From positions 1-49,071 of the forward strand of contig NZ_JABBJN010000044.1 of NCBI RefSeq assembly GCF_012928505.1: a stretch of DNA of 49,071 nucleotides, in the 5' to 3' direction. Of this stretch, positions 19,692 through 27,942 are shown in pieces. Numbering within the stretch: position 1 is the stretch's first letter; every line of letters starts with the position of its first letter. This DNA is from Achromobacter sp. Bel (GTDB taxonomy: Bacteria > Pseudomonadota > Gammaproteobacteria > Burkholderiales > Burkholderiaceae_B). A program made the position numbers and the translations under genes. The notes below the pieces were generated by a model that was not told the DNA's origin, ran no database searches, and saw nothing but the letters and a program-made list of their open reading frames with translations.

Positions 19692-19795
19692 GATCGGTTT
19701 CCTGTGGATGGATCCGGGCCGGCGCAGCTGCCGACCACGCCCCGGAAAGGGGCAGCCGATCATTATGCACGCTTGCCGCCGCCTGATATTGCGCA

Positions 19796-19823
19796 TTGAA
19801 AAATCGGTCCGTAACCCCTATCT
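19796..19823 (+). promoter_or_regulatory. Sigma-32-like heat-shock promoter for cbpA-cbpM
   Basis: TTGAAA (19796-19801), 13 bp, then CCCCTATCT (19815-19823). This closely fits the RpoH consensus (CTTGAAA, 11-16 bp, CCCCATnT). It lies 67 bp before the cbpA start, and the target, a DnaJ-like co-chaperone, fits heat-shock control. Confidence 0.7.
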
Positions 19824-19889
19824 TCTTGATATTCAAGGCCGGATGCGGCTCCGCCCGACGCGGCCGAAACCTTTAAGGTGAGCTGGAAC

Positions 19890-20831
19890 ATGGAGTTCAA
19901 GGACTACTACAGCACGCTTGGCGTGGAGCACGGCGCCACCGAAGACGAGATCCGGCGCGCGTACCGGAAACTTGCCCGCAAATACCATCCCGACGTCAGC
20001 AAGGAAAGCGACGCCGAGGCCCGCATGCGCGACGTCAACGAAGCCTATGACGTCTTGCGAGACAAGGAAAAGCGCCAGGCCTATGACAATCTTGCGGCCG
20101 GCGTGTCGTCGGACGGCGGGTTCCAGCCGCCGCCCGGGTGGGACGAAGGCTTTGAATTTCACCGCGGCGCGGCGCCCGGCGACGAGGCGCAGTTCAGCGA
20201 ATTCTTTTCATCGCTGTTCGGCGGCCGGGGCCAGCGGGGCGGCGCGCGCCAGCAGGAATTCCGCGCGCGCGGCGACGACCACCACGCCGCCATCGAGGTG
20301 GACCTGGAAGACGCGCTCAAGGGCGCGACGCGCGACATCAGCCTGAGGTCCATGGAAATGGACGGCCAGGGCCATCCCCAGATGAAGACCCGCACGCTCA
20401 GCGTGCGTATTCCTCCAGGCGTGCGCGAAGGCCAGTTCATCCGTCTGGCGGGGCAGGGCATGCCCGGCTACGGCGGCGGCGAAAATGGCGACCTGTACCT
20501 GGAAGTGCGCTTCAAGCCGCACCCGCGCTACCGGGCGGAAGGGCGTGATCTTTACATGACGCTGCCCGTCGCCCCATGGGAGGCCGCGCTGGGTGCGCAG
20601 GTGGATACGCCCACGCCCGGTGGCACGGTTGAAGTGTCGATCCCGGCGGGTTCCGGCAATGGGCGCAAGCTGCGGCTGCGCGGCCGCGGCATACCCGGCG
20701 ATCCGCCGGGGGACCTGTACCTGGTGCTGGACCTGGTGCTGCCGCCGGCCGACAGCGAGGCTGCGCGCGCGGCCTACCGCAAGCTGCAGCAAGACGTGCC
20801 TTTCAACCCGCGGCGCCACTTGGGGGTCTGA
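19890..20831 (+). CDS. cbpA: DnaJ-class co-chaperone CbpA
   Basis: J-domain co-chaperone of DnaK, 313 aa. Seen: an N-terminal J domain (about 5-70) with HPD in KYHPDVSKE, a Gly/Phe-rich linker (about 75-125) and two C-terminal beta domains with VRIPPGVREGQFIRLAGQG and GDLYLEV. There is no zinc-finger repeat, which separates CbpA from DnaJ. ATG 19890 is chosen over GTG 19878 because it begins MEFKDYY, the family start. cbpM follows 2 bp after the stop. CbpA in E. coli also binds DNA and is restrained by CbpM. Confidence 0.93.
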   Translation: MEFKDYYSTLGVEHGATEDEIRRAYRKLARKYHPDVSKESDAEARMRDVNEAYDVLRDKEKRQAYDNLAAGVSSDGGFQPPPGWDEGFEFHRGAAPGDEAQFSEFFSSLFGGRGQRGGARQQEFRARGDDHHAAIEVDLEDALKGATRDISLRSMEMDGQGHPQMKTRTLSVRIPPGVREGQFIRLAGQGMPGYGGGENGDLYLEVRFKPHPRYRAEGRDLYMTLPVAPWEAALGAQVDTPTPGGTVEVSIPAGSGNGRKLRLRGRGIPGDPPGDLYLVLDLVLPPADSEAARAAYRKLQQDVPFNPRRHLGV

Positions 20832-20833
20832 CC

Positions 20834-21151
20834 ATGAAGAAGCTTGTCATCACCAGCGCCACCGTCGTGGGAAAATCGCAGCCGCTCAGCGCGGACGACC
20901 TGGCCCGTGCTTGCGGCGCGGAAGTGGAATGGGTCGCCCAACTGGTCGAAGTCGGCATCGTCAACGCCAGCGGTGGACAGCCCGCGGACTGGTGCTTCTA
21001 CAGCGTCGACCTGCAGCGCGCGTTGCACGCGCGCCGGCTGGAGCACGATTTCGGCGCCAGCCTGGACGCCGTGGCGCTGATCCTGGACCTGAGCCAGGAG
21101 GTGCGGCGCCTGAAAGCGCATCTGCGGGCGCTGGGCGTGCCGGAACAATGA
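20834..21151 (+). CDS. cbpM: CbpM-type chaperone modulator
   Basis: 105 aa, MerR-like helix-turn-helix fold family (MerR_2). Its place 2 bp behind cbpA, the short length, the N-terminal DDLARACGAEVEWVAQLVEVGIV segment (in part) and the helical C-terminus ILDLSQEVRRLKAHLRALG match CbpM. In E. coli CbpM binds the J domain of CbpA and blocks its co-chaperone activity. Sequence identity within this family is low, so the call leans on gene order. Confidence 0.82.
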   Translation: MKKLVITSATVVGKSQPLSADDLARACGAEVEWVAQLVEVGIVNASGGQPADWCFYSVDLQRALHARRLEHDFGASLDAVALILDLSQEVRRLKAHLRALGVPEQ

Positions 21152-21228
21152 CAAGACGCCCCTGGCCGGCCTTGCGGGATGGGTAAACTACGCGCTTGCC
21201 TTGCCACAACAAACAAGCGAAAAGCACC

Positions 21229-21942
21229 GTGGAGACGTCTCCCAGCCCCGTGCACGCCCTGGCGGGCAGCGCGCGCATCGACGGCCTGAAATCCTGCCTG
21301 CCGGTCATGATCGGCTACTTCCCCGTGGCGGTGACGTTCGGGATCGCTGGCGTCGCGGCCGGTTTGACCCCGCTGCAGGTGATCCTGATTTCCGTGTTCG
21401 TCTACGCCGGCGCCAGCCAGTTCCTGCTGCTGGCGTCGATCAAGGCCGGCACGCCTTGGCTATGGGTGGTGGCGCTGTGCTCGCTGTTGAACGCCCGCCA
21501 TCTGCTGTACGGGCCCTTGCTGTCCCGTTTCCTGCCGACGGCCCTGCGCGACCGCCTGAAGGTCGCCTTCCTGCTGACCGATGAAGTCTTTGCCACCGCC
21601 TTCAGCCGCCTGCAAGGCGTGCCGCCCCCGCGTCGCCAAGGCTGGATGATCGCGCTGGGGCTGGGCGCGTGGCTGACCTGGATCGCCGGGACCGCCGTGG
21701 GCGTCTATGCCGGCGACGGGCTGGAGCGCCATTACCCCATGCTGTCCCAGGTGATGCGGTTCGCGTTGCCGGCGTTGTTCATGGCGCTGGTGTGCCAGAG
21801 CGCCAAGCGCGGCATGGGCCTGCCGGTCATCGCCGCGGTGGCGGGGGCAGGTGCGGTGGCGGCGATGGGCCACACCAGTCTGGCCATCCTGATCGGCGCC
21901 GTCATCGGCTGCGCCGCCTATCGCCTGAAGAGGTCCGCATGA
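21229..21942 (+). CDS. azlC: AzlC-family branched-chain amino acid exporter, large subunit
   Basis: Inner-membrane protein, about 237 aa, with the AzlC start LKSCLPVMIGYFPVAVTFGIAG and YAGASQFLLLASI, then LNARHLLYGPLL and TDEVFA, all family motifs, and 6-8 hydrophobic segments. With AzlD it forms an exporter of branched-chain amino acids or analogues. The start is uncertain: GTG 21229 is used here; TTG 21196 would add 11 residues. Neither has a strong ribosome site. The stop overlaps azlD by an ATGA. Confidence 0.88.
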   Translation: METSPSPVHALAGSARIDGLKSCLPVMIGYFPVAVTFGIAGVAAGLTPLQVILISVFVYAGASQFLLLASIKAGTPWLWVVALCSLLNARHLLYGPLLSRFLPTALRDRLKVAFLLTDEVFATAFSRLQGVPPPRRQGWMIALGLGAWLTWIAGTAVGVYAGDGLERHYPMLSQVMRFALPALFMALVCQSAKRGMGLPVIAAVAGAGAVAAMGHTSLAILIGAVIGCAAYRLKRSA

Positions 21943-22286
21943 ACGCCGAAGGGCTGGGATTTTGGGGCGCGGTGATCGCGATGGCCGTGATTACCTACCT
22001 GACGCGCGCGCTGCCCTTCATGCTGTCCGAACGCAGCCGGCTGCTGCGGCACCTGTCGCGCGAAGGCTCGGCGCTGGCCGCGTTGGGCCCCAGCCTGCTG
22101 GCGGGCATCGCGGCGGCCGTCATCGTGCCGGACCTGTTGGACGCGGGAGCGCAGGCTGCCCGCATCGCCCCTTACGTGGGCGGGCTGGTCGTCACGGGCG
22201 TGGCCGCCCGGATGGTTCGCAATACCGGCGTGGCCGTGCTGCTGGGCATGGCGGGATACGGGGTGTTGCTGGCCTTGGCGGGCTGA
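21939..22286 (+). CDS. azlD: AzlD-family exporter, small subunit
   Basis: 115 aa with four hydrophobic segments; AVITYLTRALPFMLSER near the N-terminus and LGPSLLAGIAAAVIVPDL are AzlD features. It overlaps azlC by 4 bp, and the two subunits act together in the inner membrane. Confidence 0.88.
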   Translation: MNAEGLGFWGAVIAMAVITYLTRALPFMLSERSRLLRHLSREGSALAALGPSLLAGIAAAVIVPDLLDAGAQAARIAPYVGGLVVTGVAARMVRNTGVAVLLGMAGYGVLLALAG

Positions 22287-22328
22287 GTCCGCGCAGGCAA
22301 AATGATCGGACTCCCAAGGAGGCCGATC

Positions 22329-22943
22329 ATGCTTACGCTCTACCATGCGCCGCGCTCGCGGTCGTTCAGGGTCCTGTGGTTGCTTGAGGAACTGGGCGTG
22401 CCGTACGACACCGAAATGGTGTCCATCCGCGGCACCGACAGCGCGGGCCACATGCCTGCGGACTACATCGACATCCACCCGCACCGCAAGGTGCCGGCGC
22501 TGGTGCACGACGGGGTGCCGGTGTTTGAAACCCCCGCCATCGCGCTGTATCTCACGGACCTGTTCCCGGAAAAAGGGCTCGGTCCGTTGGTGGGCGACGC
22601 CGACCGCGGCCCTTATCTGACCTGGCTTGCCTACTCCACGGGCGTGTTCGAACCCGCCATGGTCGAACGCGCGTTCAAGCGGCCCCACGAAGGGGGCGCC
22701 CCAGGCTGGGGGTCGGCCGACGAGGTCGAACAGGTGTTGAGCCGCGTGCTGCAGGCGCGGCCCTATTTTCTGGGCAGCCGCTTTTCGGCGGTGGATATCG
22801 TGCTGGGCGGAACCCTGCAGTACATGATGCAGGTGAAGGTGGTTCCGGAGTCGCCGGTGTTCAGTGCCTATGTCGAGCGGCTGGGCGATCGGCCGGCGAT
22901 GCACCGCGCGCTGCAGCGGGACGGGGACATCGAAGCGGACTGA
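22329..22943 (+). CDS. Glutathione S-transferase family protein
   Basis: 204 aa. The N-terminal thioredoxin-like domain starts LTLYHAPRSRSFRVLWLLEEL, with the family Ser/Arg near residues 9-13, and has HRKVPALVHDGVPVFETPAIALYL for glutathione contacts. The C-terminal half is the helical GST domain with DIVLGGTLQYM. The substrate is unknown. ATG 22329 has a near-perfect AAGGAGG ribosome site 8 bases upstream; an upstream in-frame start at 22302 is less likely. Confidence 0.88.
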   Translation: MLTLYHAPRSRSFRVLWLLEELGVPYDTEMVSIRGTDSAGHMPADYIDIHPHRKVPALVHDGVPVFETPAIALYLTDLFPEKGLGPLVGDADRGPYLTWLAYSTGVFEPAMVERAFKRPHEGGAPGWGSADEVEQVLSRVLQARPYFLGSRFSAVDIVLGGTLQYMMQVKVVPESPVFSAYVERLGDRPAMHRALQRDGDIEAD

Positions 22944-22970
22944 TGCGCCTGCGCGGCGCCGGGCGCGGGC

Positions 22971-23621
22971 CTAGCCCTGGATGCGTTCGCGCAGGTCCGC
23001 CTGCCATTGGGCCGGTCGGCCCAGGTAGCGGCTGGGCTCCAGCAGCGTATAGGTGCCCTTGAATTCCAGCGCCAGCGTTGGAAAGCCCGTGCCCCCGACC
23101 CGGGCCAGCAGCTTGCGGCTCTCGGCGATGTAGGCGGCGGTCGGCGCGCCTTGCGCGGCCGCGTAGGCGGCGTCGAAGGCGTCCCCGTCCAGCCCGATCT
23201 CGCGGGCCAGCGTCTTGATCACGTCAGGGTCGGCAATGCGCAGGCCCTGCACATAGTGCGCGCGCTGCAGGCGCTTGAGCAGGTCCAGCCCCCGGCCGGC
23301 CAAGGCGTCGGCCGCCAGGATGGCGGTGGTTGGCGGTTCGGAATCGAACACCGCACCCGTGTCGCGCAGCAGGCCGTCAAAGTAGTCCTTGCCGAAGATC
23401 TGGCCGGTCATGCCGGCGATGCGTTCGTCGTGCGGCATGACGTAACGGCGCAGCGCGTCGGTGACGGGCTGGCGGTTGCTGCCCGTCATCATGCCGCCGC
23501 CATGGGCGGCCACGGTCAGGCCCGCGATGCCGCGGGCGGCGTCCACCAGTGGCGCGGCGCCATAGCACCAGCCGCAAAGCGGATCGAAAATGTAATGCAG
23601 GGTGGGGGTCTGAGTCGCCAT
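22971..23621 (-). CDS. DsbA-family thioredoxin-fold protein
   Basis: 216 aa, no signal peptide, so cytoplasmic. Active-site motif CGWC at residues 16-19 in FDPLCGWCYGAAP, a helical insertion, and a cis-proline segment GGTGFPTLALE near 180. It belongs to the DsbA/FrnE group of predicted disulfide oxidoreductases (COG3531-like). Partner and substrate are unknown. It converges with the upstream GST gene across a 27-bp gap. Confidence 0.85.
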   Translation of the reverse strand: MATQTPTLHYIFDPLCGWCYGAAPLVDAARGIAGLTVAAHGGGMMTGSNRQPVTDALRRYVMPHDERIAGMTGQIFGKDYFDGLLRDTGAVFDSEPPTTAILAADALAGRGLDLLKRLQRAHYVQGLRIADPDVIKTLAREIGLDGDAFDAAYAAAQGAPTAAYIAESRKLLARVGGTGFPTLALEFKGTYTLLEPSRYLGRPAQWQADLRERIQG

Positions 23622-23727
23622 GGCGTCATGGTAGACGCGGGCCGGGGCGGAAAACAGCCTGGCGCGGTAGCCAGAGTGTTGCGCGGGCCGTGCAGATCGC
23701 CTGCACGGCCCGCAAGGCGGATCCGGA

Positions 23728-25203
23728 TCAGCCGGTGATCTGCACGCCGATCCAGAACAGGCCGGCCGCCAGCGCCATCGAGGCCGGCAGGGTCAGCACC
23801 CAGGCCAGCAGGATGTTGCGCACCGTGTTGCCTTGCAAGCCGGTTTTGTTGGCAATCATCGTGCCGGCCACGCCGGACGACAGCACGTGGGTGGTGGACA
23901 CCGGCAGGCTGAATACGTTGGCCAGGCCGATCGCGGCCACTGCGGTCACCTGCGCCGACATGCCCTGGGCGTACGTCATGCCCTGCTTGCCGATCTTTTC
24001 GCCCACCGTCAGCACCACGCGGCGCCACCCGACCATGGTGCCCGCGCCCAGCGCCAGCGCGACGGCCACGATCACCCAGAAGGGCGCGTATTCGGTCGTG
24101 GCGGTCAAGTCGGCGCGCAGGCGTTGCAGGTCGGCGCGTTCGCGGGCAGGCAGCCCTTCGATACGGGAGACCTTCTTGGCCGTATCGTCCAGGCACAACA
24201 GGTAGCGGCGCACGTCGATGCGCTTCTCGGCGGACAGGTCGGCGTAGTTGCTGACGCCGGCCAGGTCGGCCTGCAGCGCCGCGATGGTCGGCATGGTCAG
24301 TTCCGGATCGCAGCGGAAATTGCGCGGCAGTTCGGTGGTCGCGTCCGAGCGCTTGAGCGCCAGGAAGTCGCCCAGCATGGCTTCGTTGCGCTGGTAGAAC
24401 ACGCTCAGGTGGTTCGCCGCGTCGCGGGTGCGTTCGATCTGATAGGTGGTGCTGGTTGTGTCCAGCACGAAATTGGCCGGCACGATGCCGATCAGCACCA
24501 GCATGATCAGGCCGATGCCCTTCTGGCCGTCATTGGACCCGTGCACGAAGCTCACGCCCATGGCCGACAGCACCAGCACCAGGCGGTTCCAGAACGGCGG
24601 GTGCTTCTTGTTGTCGATGGCGCGGCGCTGATCGGGCGTCTTGTGCATCTTCGACAGCGGCAGCCAGCGCTTGAGCAGCAGCAGCAAGCCGCCCGCCACC
24701 AGGAATCCCGCGACCGGCGAGGCCACGAGCGACAGGCCGATATCGATGGCCTTGCCCCAGTTGACGCCATCGGCCAGCGGCAGGTCGGTGATCAGCGCAT
24801 TGGCCAGGCCCACGCCCAGGATCGAGCCGATCAGGGTGTGCGAGCTGGACGCGGGGATGCCGAAGTACCAAGTGCCCAGGTTCCAGGCGATGGCGGCCGC
24901 CAGCATGGCGAACACCATGGCCAGCCCGCGGCCGGTGTCCACGTTGATCAGCAGTTCCACGGGCAGCAGGTGGACGATCGCGTAGGCCACGCCCACGCCG
25001 CCCAGCAGCACGCCAAGGAAGTTGAATATGCCCGACAGCACCACCGCCAGATGGGGCGGCATGGCTTTGGTGTAGATGACCGTCGCCACGGCGTTTGCCG
25101 TGTCGTGGAAGCCGTTGATGAATTCGAAGGCCAGGACGAATGTCAGGGCCAGCACAAGACTGAGGCCAACCCAGAGATCTAGGCCGTGGAATAGGTCGAA
25201 CAT
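23728..25203 (-). CDS. pit: PiT-family inorganic phosphate transporter
   Basis: Proton-coupled low-affinity phosphate (metal-phosphate) permease of the inner membrane, 491 aa, near E. coli PitA. Both inverted family repeats are seen: FEFINGFHDTANAVATVIYT at about 27-46 and SLPVSTTHVLSSGVAGTM near 435-452, with GIPASSSHTLIGSILG and FVHGSNDGQKGIGL in between. About ten membrane segments surround a large hydrophilic loop (about 240-360). Confidence 0.94.
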   Translation of the reverse strand: MFDLFHGLDLWVGLSLVLALTFVLAFEFINGFHDTANAVATVIYTKAMPPHLAVVLSGIFNFLGVLLGGVGVAYAIVHLLPVELLINVDTGRGLAMVFAMLAAAIAWNLGTWYFGIPASSSHTLIGSILGVGLANALITDLPLADGVNWGKAIDIGLSLVASPVAGFLVAGGLLLLLKRWLPLSKMHKTPDQRRAIDNKKHPPFWNRLVLVLSAMGVSFVHGSNDGQKGIGLIMLVLIGIVPANFVLDTTSTTYQIERTRDAANHLSVFYQRNEAMLGDFLALKRSDATTELPRNFRCDPELTMPTIAALQADLAGVSNYADLSAEKRIDVRRYLLCLDDTAKKVSRIEGLPARERADLQRLRADLTATTEYAPFWVIVAVALALGAGTMVGWRRVVLTVGEKIGKQGMTYAQGMSAQVTAVAAIGLANVFSLPVSTTHVLSSGVAGTMIANKTGLQGNTVRNILLAWVLTLPASMALAAGLFWIGVQITG

Positions 25204-25238
25204 GGAGGCGGGGGGCGAGGTTCCGGCGAGAGGAGCCG

Positions 25239-25247
25239 ATTATTGCA
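25239..25247 (-). promoter_or_regulatory. Candidate extended -10 element for pit
   Basis: On the minus strand TGCAATAAT (25239-25247) fits an extended -10 element 36 bp before the pit start. No convincing -35 is visible. Confidence 0.3.
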
Positions 25248-25312
25248 GATTTGTGACCTGACCCTGGTTGCGTCGAAAAACCACTGCCGCCTTCCCCGTC
25301 ACGCCGGGGGCC

Positions 25313-25438
25313 TCAGAATTTCGAGTACTGGAACTCGATTTCCATCGGTTTGCCCAGATTGGCCGCGGTATCGGCCTGGATCAGCATCACGGCCACGATG
25401 CCCAGGTACAGCAGGCAGAGCCAAAGGGTTCTTTTCAT
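25313..25438 (-). CDS. DltX-like microprotein, 41 aa, FxYxxF carboxy-terminus
   Basis: An open frame of 42 codons. It encodes a basic start (MKRT), one hydrophobic helix at about residues 5-21, a short polar stretch, and the C-terminal hexapeptide FQYSKF at 36-41. Teichoic-acid D-alanylation operons of Firmicutes carry a microprotein, DltX, of about 50 residues with one helix and a conserved FxYxxF end, whose Tyr is thought to carry the acyl group between DltB and DltD. Here the gene starts 13 bp after the dltD-like stop. The ribosome site is modest (CCGGAA). The hairpin CCCCG/CGGGG at 25294-25298/25305-25309, with a TTTTT run further on, may end the transcript. Confidence 0.72.
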   Translation of the reverse strand: MKRTLWLCLLYLGIVAVMLIQADTAANLGKPMEIEFQYSKF

Positions 25439-25451
25439 TTCCGGCCGCCGC

Positions 25452-26576
25452 TCAGGGTCTGAAGACTTCGGCGATTTTCTGGTTGACGCGCAGCCACCCC
25501 AGTTCGCCCAGGTGCTGCACGTCGCGCAGCATGCCGATTTCGAAGGGCGCGCCGTACATGTCCATGCAGGTCATGGCGTAGCGCTGGCACAGCGCCGCGA
25601 CGTCGCGCTGGATGGGTTCGAAGCGGGCCAGATCCTTGAACACCATCGGATGCAGGGGCTGCATCACGAACAGGGCGCGCGTCCCATGCTGATGCAGCAG
25701 CGCCATCAGGGCGGTCAGCTCCCGCAGTTCGTCGCGGCCGGTCAAGGGCTGCGGCTGATAGGCGGTCTTGCCGCCTTCGGGGATGGTGCGCAGGTATTTG
25801 TTGAAGAATTCGTCCCGCACCGCGTAGCGGTTGCCGCTCATCTGGCTCTGCTCGGCGTCCTGGGCCTGGCTGGCCAGCGCATCCCAGTCCACCACCCGGG
25901 CGGCGGCGGCCGGACCTTCGCGTTCCGGCTCAGGCGCCGGCGCGGCATAGGCGGGGGCCCAAAGGTCGACCAGACGCTGGCGGAACACGTAGGCCTGTTC
26001 CTCCAGCATGGACCACGCCACCGCGGCGTCGCCCTTGTCGCGCAGCCAGCGCGCCAGTTCCGCCCGGCCTTCGGGTTGCGTCACCAGGCGGGGCAGCAGC
26101 GGGTTGGCGTGCTCCTTGAATTCGTCCGCGCCCAGCCCGCCATCGCCGTCGAACCACCCGGGCGACAGCATCACGACCACCCGCGAGGCCGGCGACAGGT
26201 CGTCGGCCAGCGCGGCCAGCACCAATTGCATGCCCAGCGACTGGAAGCCTGAATGGCCATAGGCCAGCACGGGCATTTGCAGCTCATCGGCCAGATAGCG
26301 GTAGGGCACGAAGCGCAGGTCGTTGCTGGTGAGCTCGGAAGACCCCAGGATCACCAGGCGGTCCCCCGTGCGCAGCGCCTGGCTCATCCTGGACAGATTG
26401 CGCGTCTGTTCCTGTAGCGTATTGCCCAGGTTCGGGATGTAGATGCCCGGGGCCGCCGTGGGCACGGGCCCGGTTTTCAGCGCCAGCGAGTGCCAGGCCC
26501 ATCCGCCGCAAGCGGCGGCGGCGGACAGGGCCAGCGCCGCGGCCAGCGCGTGCTGCCGTAAAGTGCGTTTGAACAT
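25452..26576 (-). CDS. dltD: DltD-like SGNH acyltransferase
   Basis: 374 aa. One N-terminal membrane anchor (about 8-30), then a periplasmic SGNH-like domain. Seen: LVILGSSELTSND with the nucleophile Ser at about 80, YGHSGFQSLGMQLVLAAL, VVVMLSPGWFD, and the C-terminal RDVQHLGELGW with the Asp352-x-x-His355 pair typical of DltD. DltD passes D-alanine from the membrane to teichoic acids in Gram-positives; Gram-negative homologues act in envelope acylation such as the Bordetella dra system. The frame is open upstream to 26858, but ATG 26576 precedes the anchor. No dltA, dltB or dltC is present in this window, so the carrier and MBOAT must be elsewhere. Confidence 0.85.
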   Translation of the reverse strand: MFKRTLRQHALAAALALSAAAACGGWAWHSLALKTGPVPTAAPGIYIPNLGNTLQEQTRNLSRMSQALRTGDRLVILGSSELTSNDLRFVPYRYLADELQMPVLAYGHSGFQSLGMQLVLAALADDLSPASRVVVMLSPGWFDGDGGLGADEFKEHANPLLPRLVTQPEGRAELARWLRDKGDAAVAWSMLEEQAYVFRQRLVDLWAPAYAAPAPEPEREGPAAAARVVDWDALASQAQDAEQSQMSGNRYAVRDEFFNKYLRTIPEGGKTAYQPQPLTGRDELRELTALMALLHQHGTRALFVMQPLHPMVFKDLARFEPIQRDVAALCQRYAMTCMDMYGAPFEIGMLRDVQHLGELGWLRVNQKIAEVFRP

Positions 26577-26877
26577 GGATGGGGGCTGACGGCGTGGCGG
26601 CGGAAAATTGGAATCGATTTTGTTAGCGGATGTTATCCAGCGCGGATGACGGGAACAAGCGCGGGAAACGGGGGCCAGGGCCGATTCGCTTTTTTGCCAC
26701 AGCGTGTGGCGTCCCGTCGCGGCGCCCGGCGTGCTTGTCCCAGGGAAAGAATGCGATAGCATCGACATCGCGCGGTTCTTCTGGATTTCCAGGATTGACC
26801 GCGCCGTGCGCCACTCGCCGTGCGCCGCCTTGCGGCGCCGATCCCGCTTTTTTCCCACTTATACGACGCTGCCGCCC
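26577..26877. other. Divergent spacer between dltD-like gene and mog
   Basis: About 300 bp with no supported gene. It is less GC-rich near 26605-26635 and contains two T-runs, near 26690-26696 and 26848-26853. Promoters for both flanking genes must lie here, but no clear -35/-10 pair stood out. Confidence 0.4.
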
Positions 26878-27510
26878 ATGACCGCCACGACCCGAATCAC
26901 CCGCCGCCACCCCGACGACCTGATCATCGGCCTGGTGTCCGTTTCCGACCGCGCCTCTTCGGGCACCTACCAGGACCAGGGCCTGCCCGCGCTGCGCGAA
27001 TGGCTGGGGTCCGCGCTGGCATCCCCCTGGCAGGCGGTGGACCGCCTGATTCCGGACGAACCTGCCCGAATTTCCGAAACGCTGATCGAACTGGTGGATA
27101 TCTGCGGGTGCGACCTGGTGCTGACCACCGGCGGCACCGGCCCGGCCCGGCGCGACGTCACTCCCGAGGCCACGCTGGCCGTCGCCACCAAGGAAATGCC
27201 CGGCTTCGGCGAGCAGATGCGCCAGATCAGCCTGCGCTTCGTGCCCACCGCGATCCTGTCGCGACAGGTCGCCGTCATCCGCGAAACCCCGTCCCACGCC
27301 GCCTTGATCGTGAACCTTCCCGGCCAGCCGAAGTCCATACGCGAGACGCTGGAAGGTTTGAGGGGCGAAGACGGCGCGGTGCAGGTGCCGGGCATCTTCG
27401 CCGCCATTCCTTATTGCATCGACCTGATCGGCGGCCCGTACGCGCAAACGCGGGTAGACGTCATCGACGCGTTCCGCCCCAAGTCGGCGCGCCGCGCGGT
27501 GCCGTCCTGA
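26878..27510 (+). CDS. mog: Molybdopterin adenylyltransferase
   Basis: Adenylylates molybdopterin before molybdate insertion. 210 aa; it aligns by eye with E. coli Mog through most of its length: IGLVSVSDRASSGTYQDQG, LTTGGTGPARRDVTPEATL (the MPT/nucleotide motif), EMPGFGEQMRQISL, LPGQPKSIRETLEG and FRPKSARR. The ATG at 26878 gives about 12 extra N-terminal residues before the conserved block. Confidence 0.95.
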   Translation: MTATTRITRRHPDDLIIGLVSVSDRASSGTYQDQGLPALREWLGSALASPWQAVDRLIPDEPARISETLIELVDICGCDLVLTTGGTGPARRDVTPEATLAVATKEMPGFGEQMRQISLRFVPTAILSRQVAVIRETPSHAALIVNLPGQPKSIRETLEGLRGEDGAVQVPGIFAAIPYCIDLIGGPYAQTRVDVIDAFRPKSARRAVPS

Positions 27511-27598
27511 GCCGCAGCCGCGCAATAGCGCGGCTGATCGCTGCGTTATAGTTTCTGCCGCCCCCTTTTCACCCCTCCTGCTTGAGAGTCTTACCGTC

Positions 27599-27937
27599 AT
27601 GAAGGTTCGTTTTGCCCTGTCCCTTACCGTCCTGGCCGCGTTGACGGCCTGCGCCAATGTCAAAGACGTGCGCCAGCGCGATCCGGTCTTCTATGGCGCG
27701 ACCCAGCGCACGGCAGAGGACTACACCCGGTGCGTGGCCGATGCCTGGAAGAATCAGGGCGTCAATTTCAAGCAGAACACCGTGCGCAACGGCTTTGAGC
27801 TGGTGCAGGAAGACAGCCTGGGCGTTGAAGCCGTGCTGACGACCACGACCTGGAAGGGCAAGACCGAAACCCGCCTGTCCACGCGCATCGCCCGCCGCGA
27901 CCAAAGCATTATCGAGCCCGCGAACTTGTGCCTGTAA
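27599..27937 (+). CDS. Small lipoprotein of unknown function
   Basis: 112 aa. The N-terminus is a lipoprotein signal: MKVRF, a hydrophobic run, and the lipobox LTAC with Cys at about residue 18. The mature part has no recognised domain; it has a second Cys at about 40 and one near the C-terminus. It ends 5 bp before the M23 peptidase gene, so the two may be co-transcribed. Confidence 0.75.
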   Translation: MKVRFALSLTVLAALTACANVKDVRQRDPVFYGATQRTAEDYTRCVADAWKNQGVNFKQNTVRNGFELVQEDSLGVEAVLTTTTWKGKTETRLSTRIARRDQSIIEPANLCL

Positions 27938-27942
27938 GCTCC

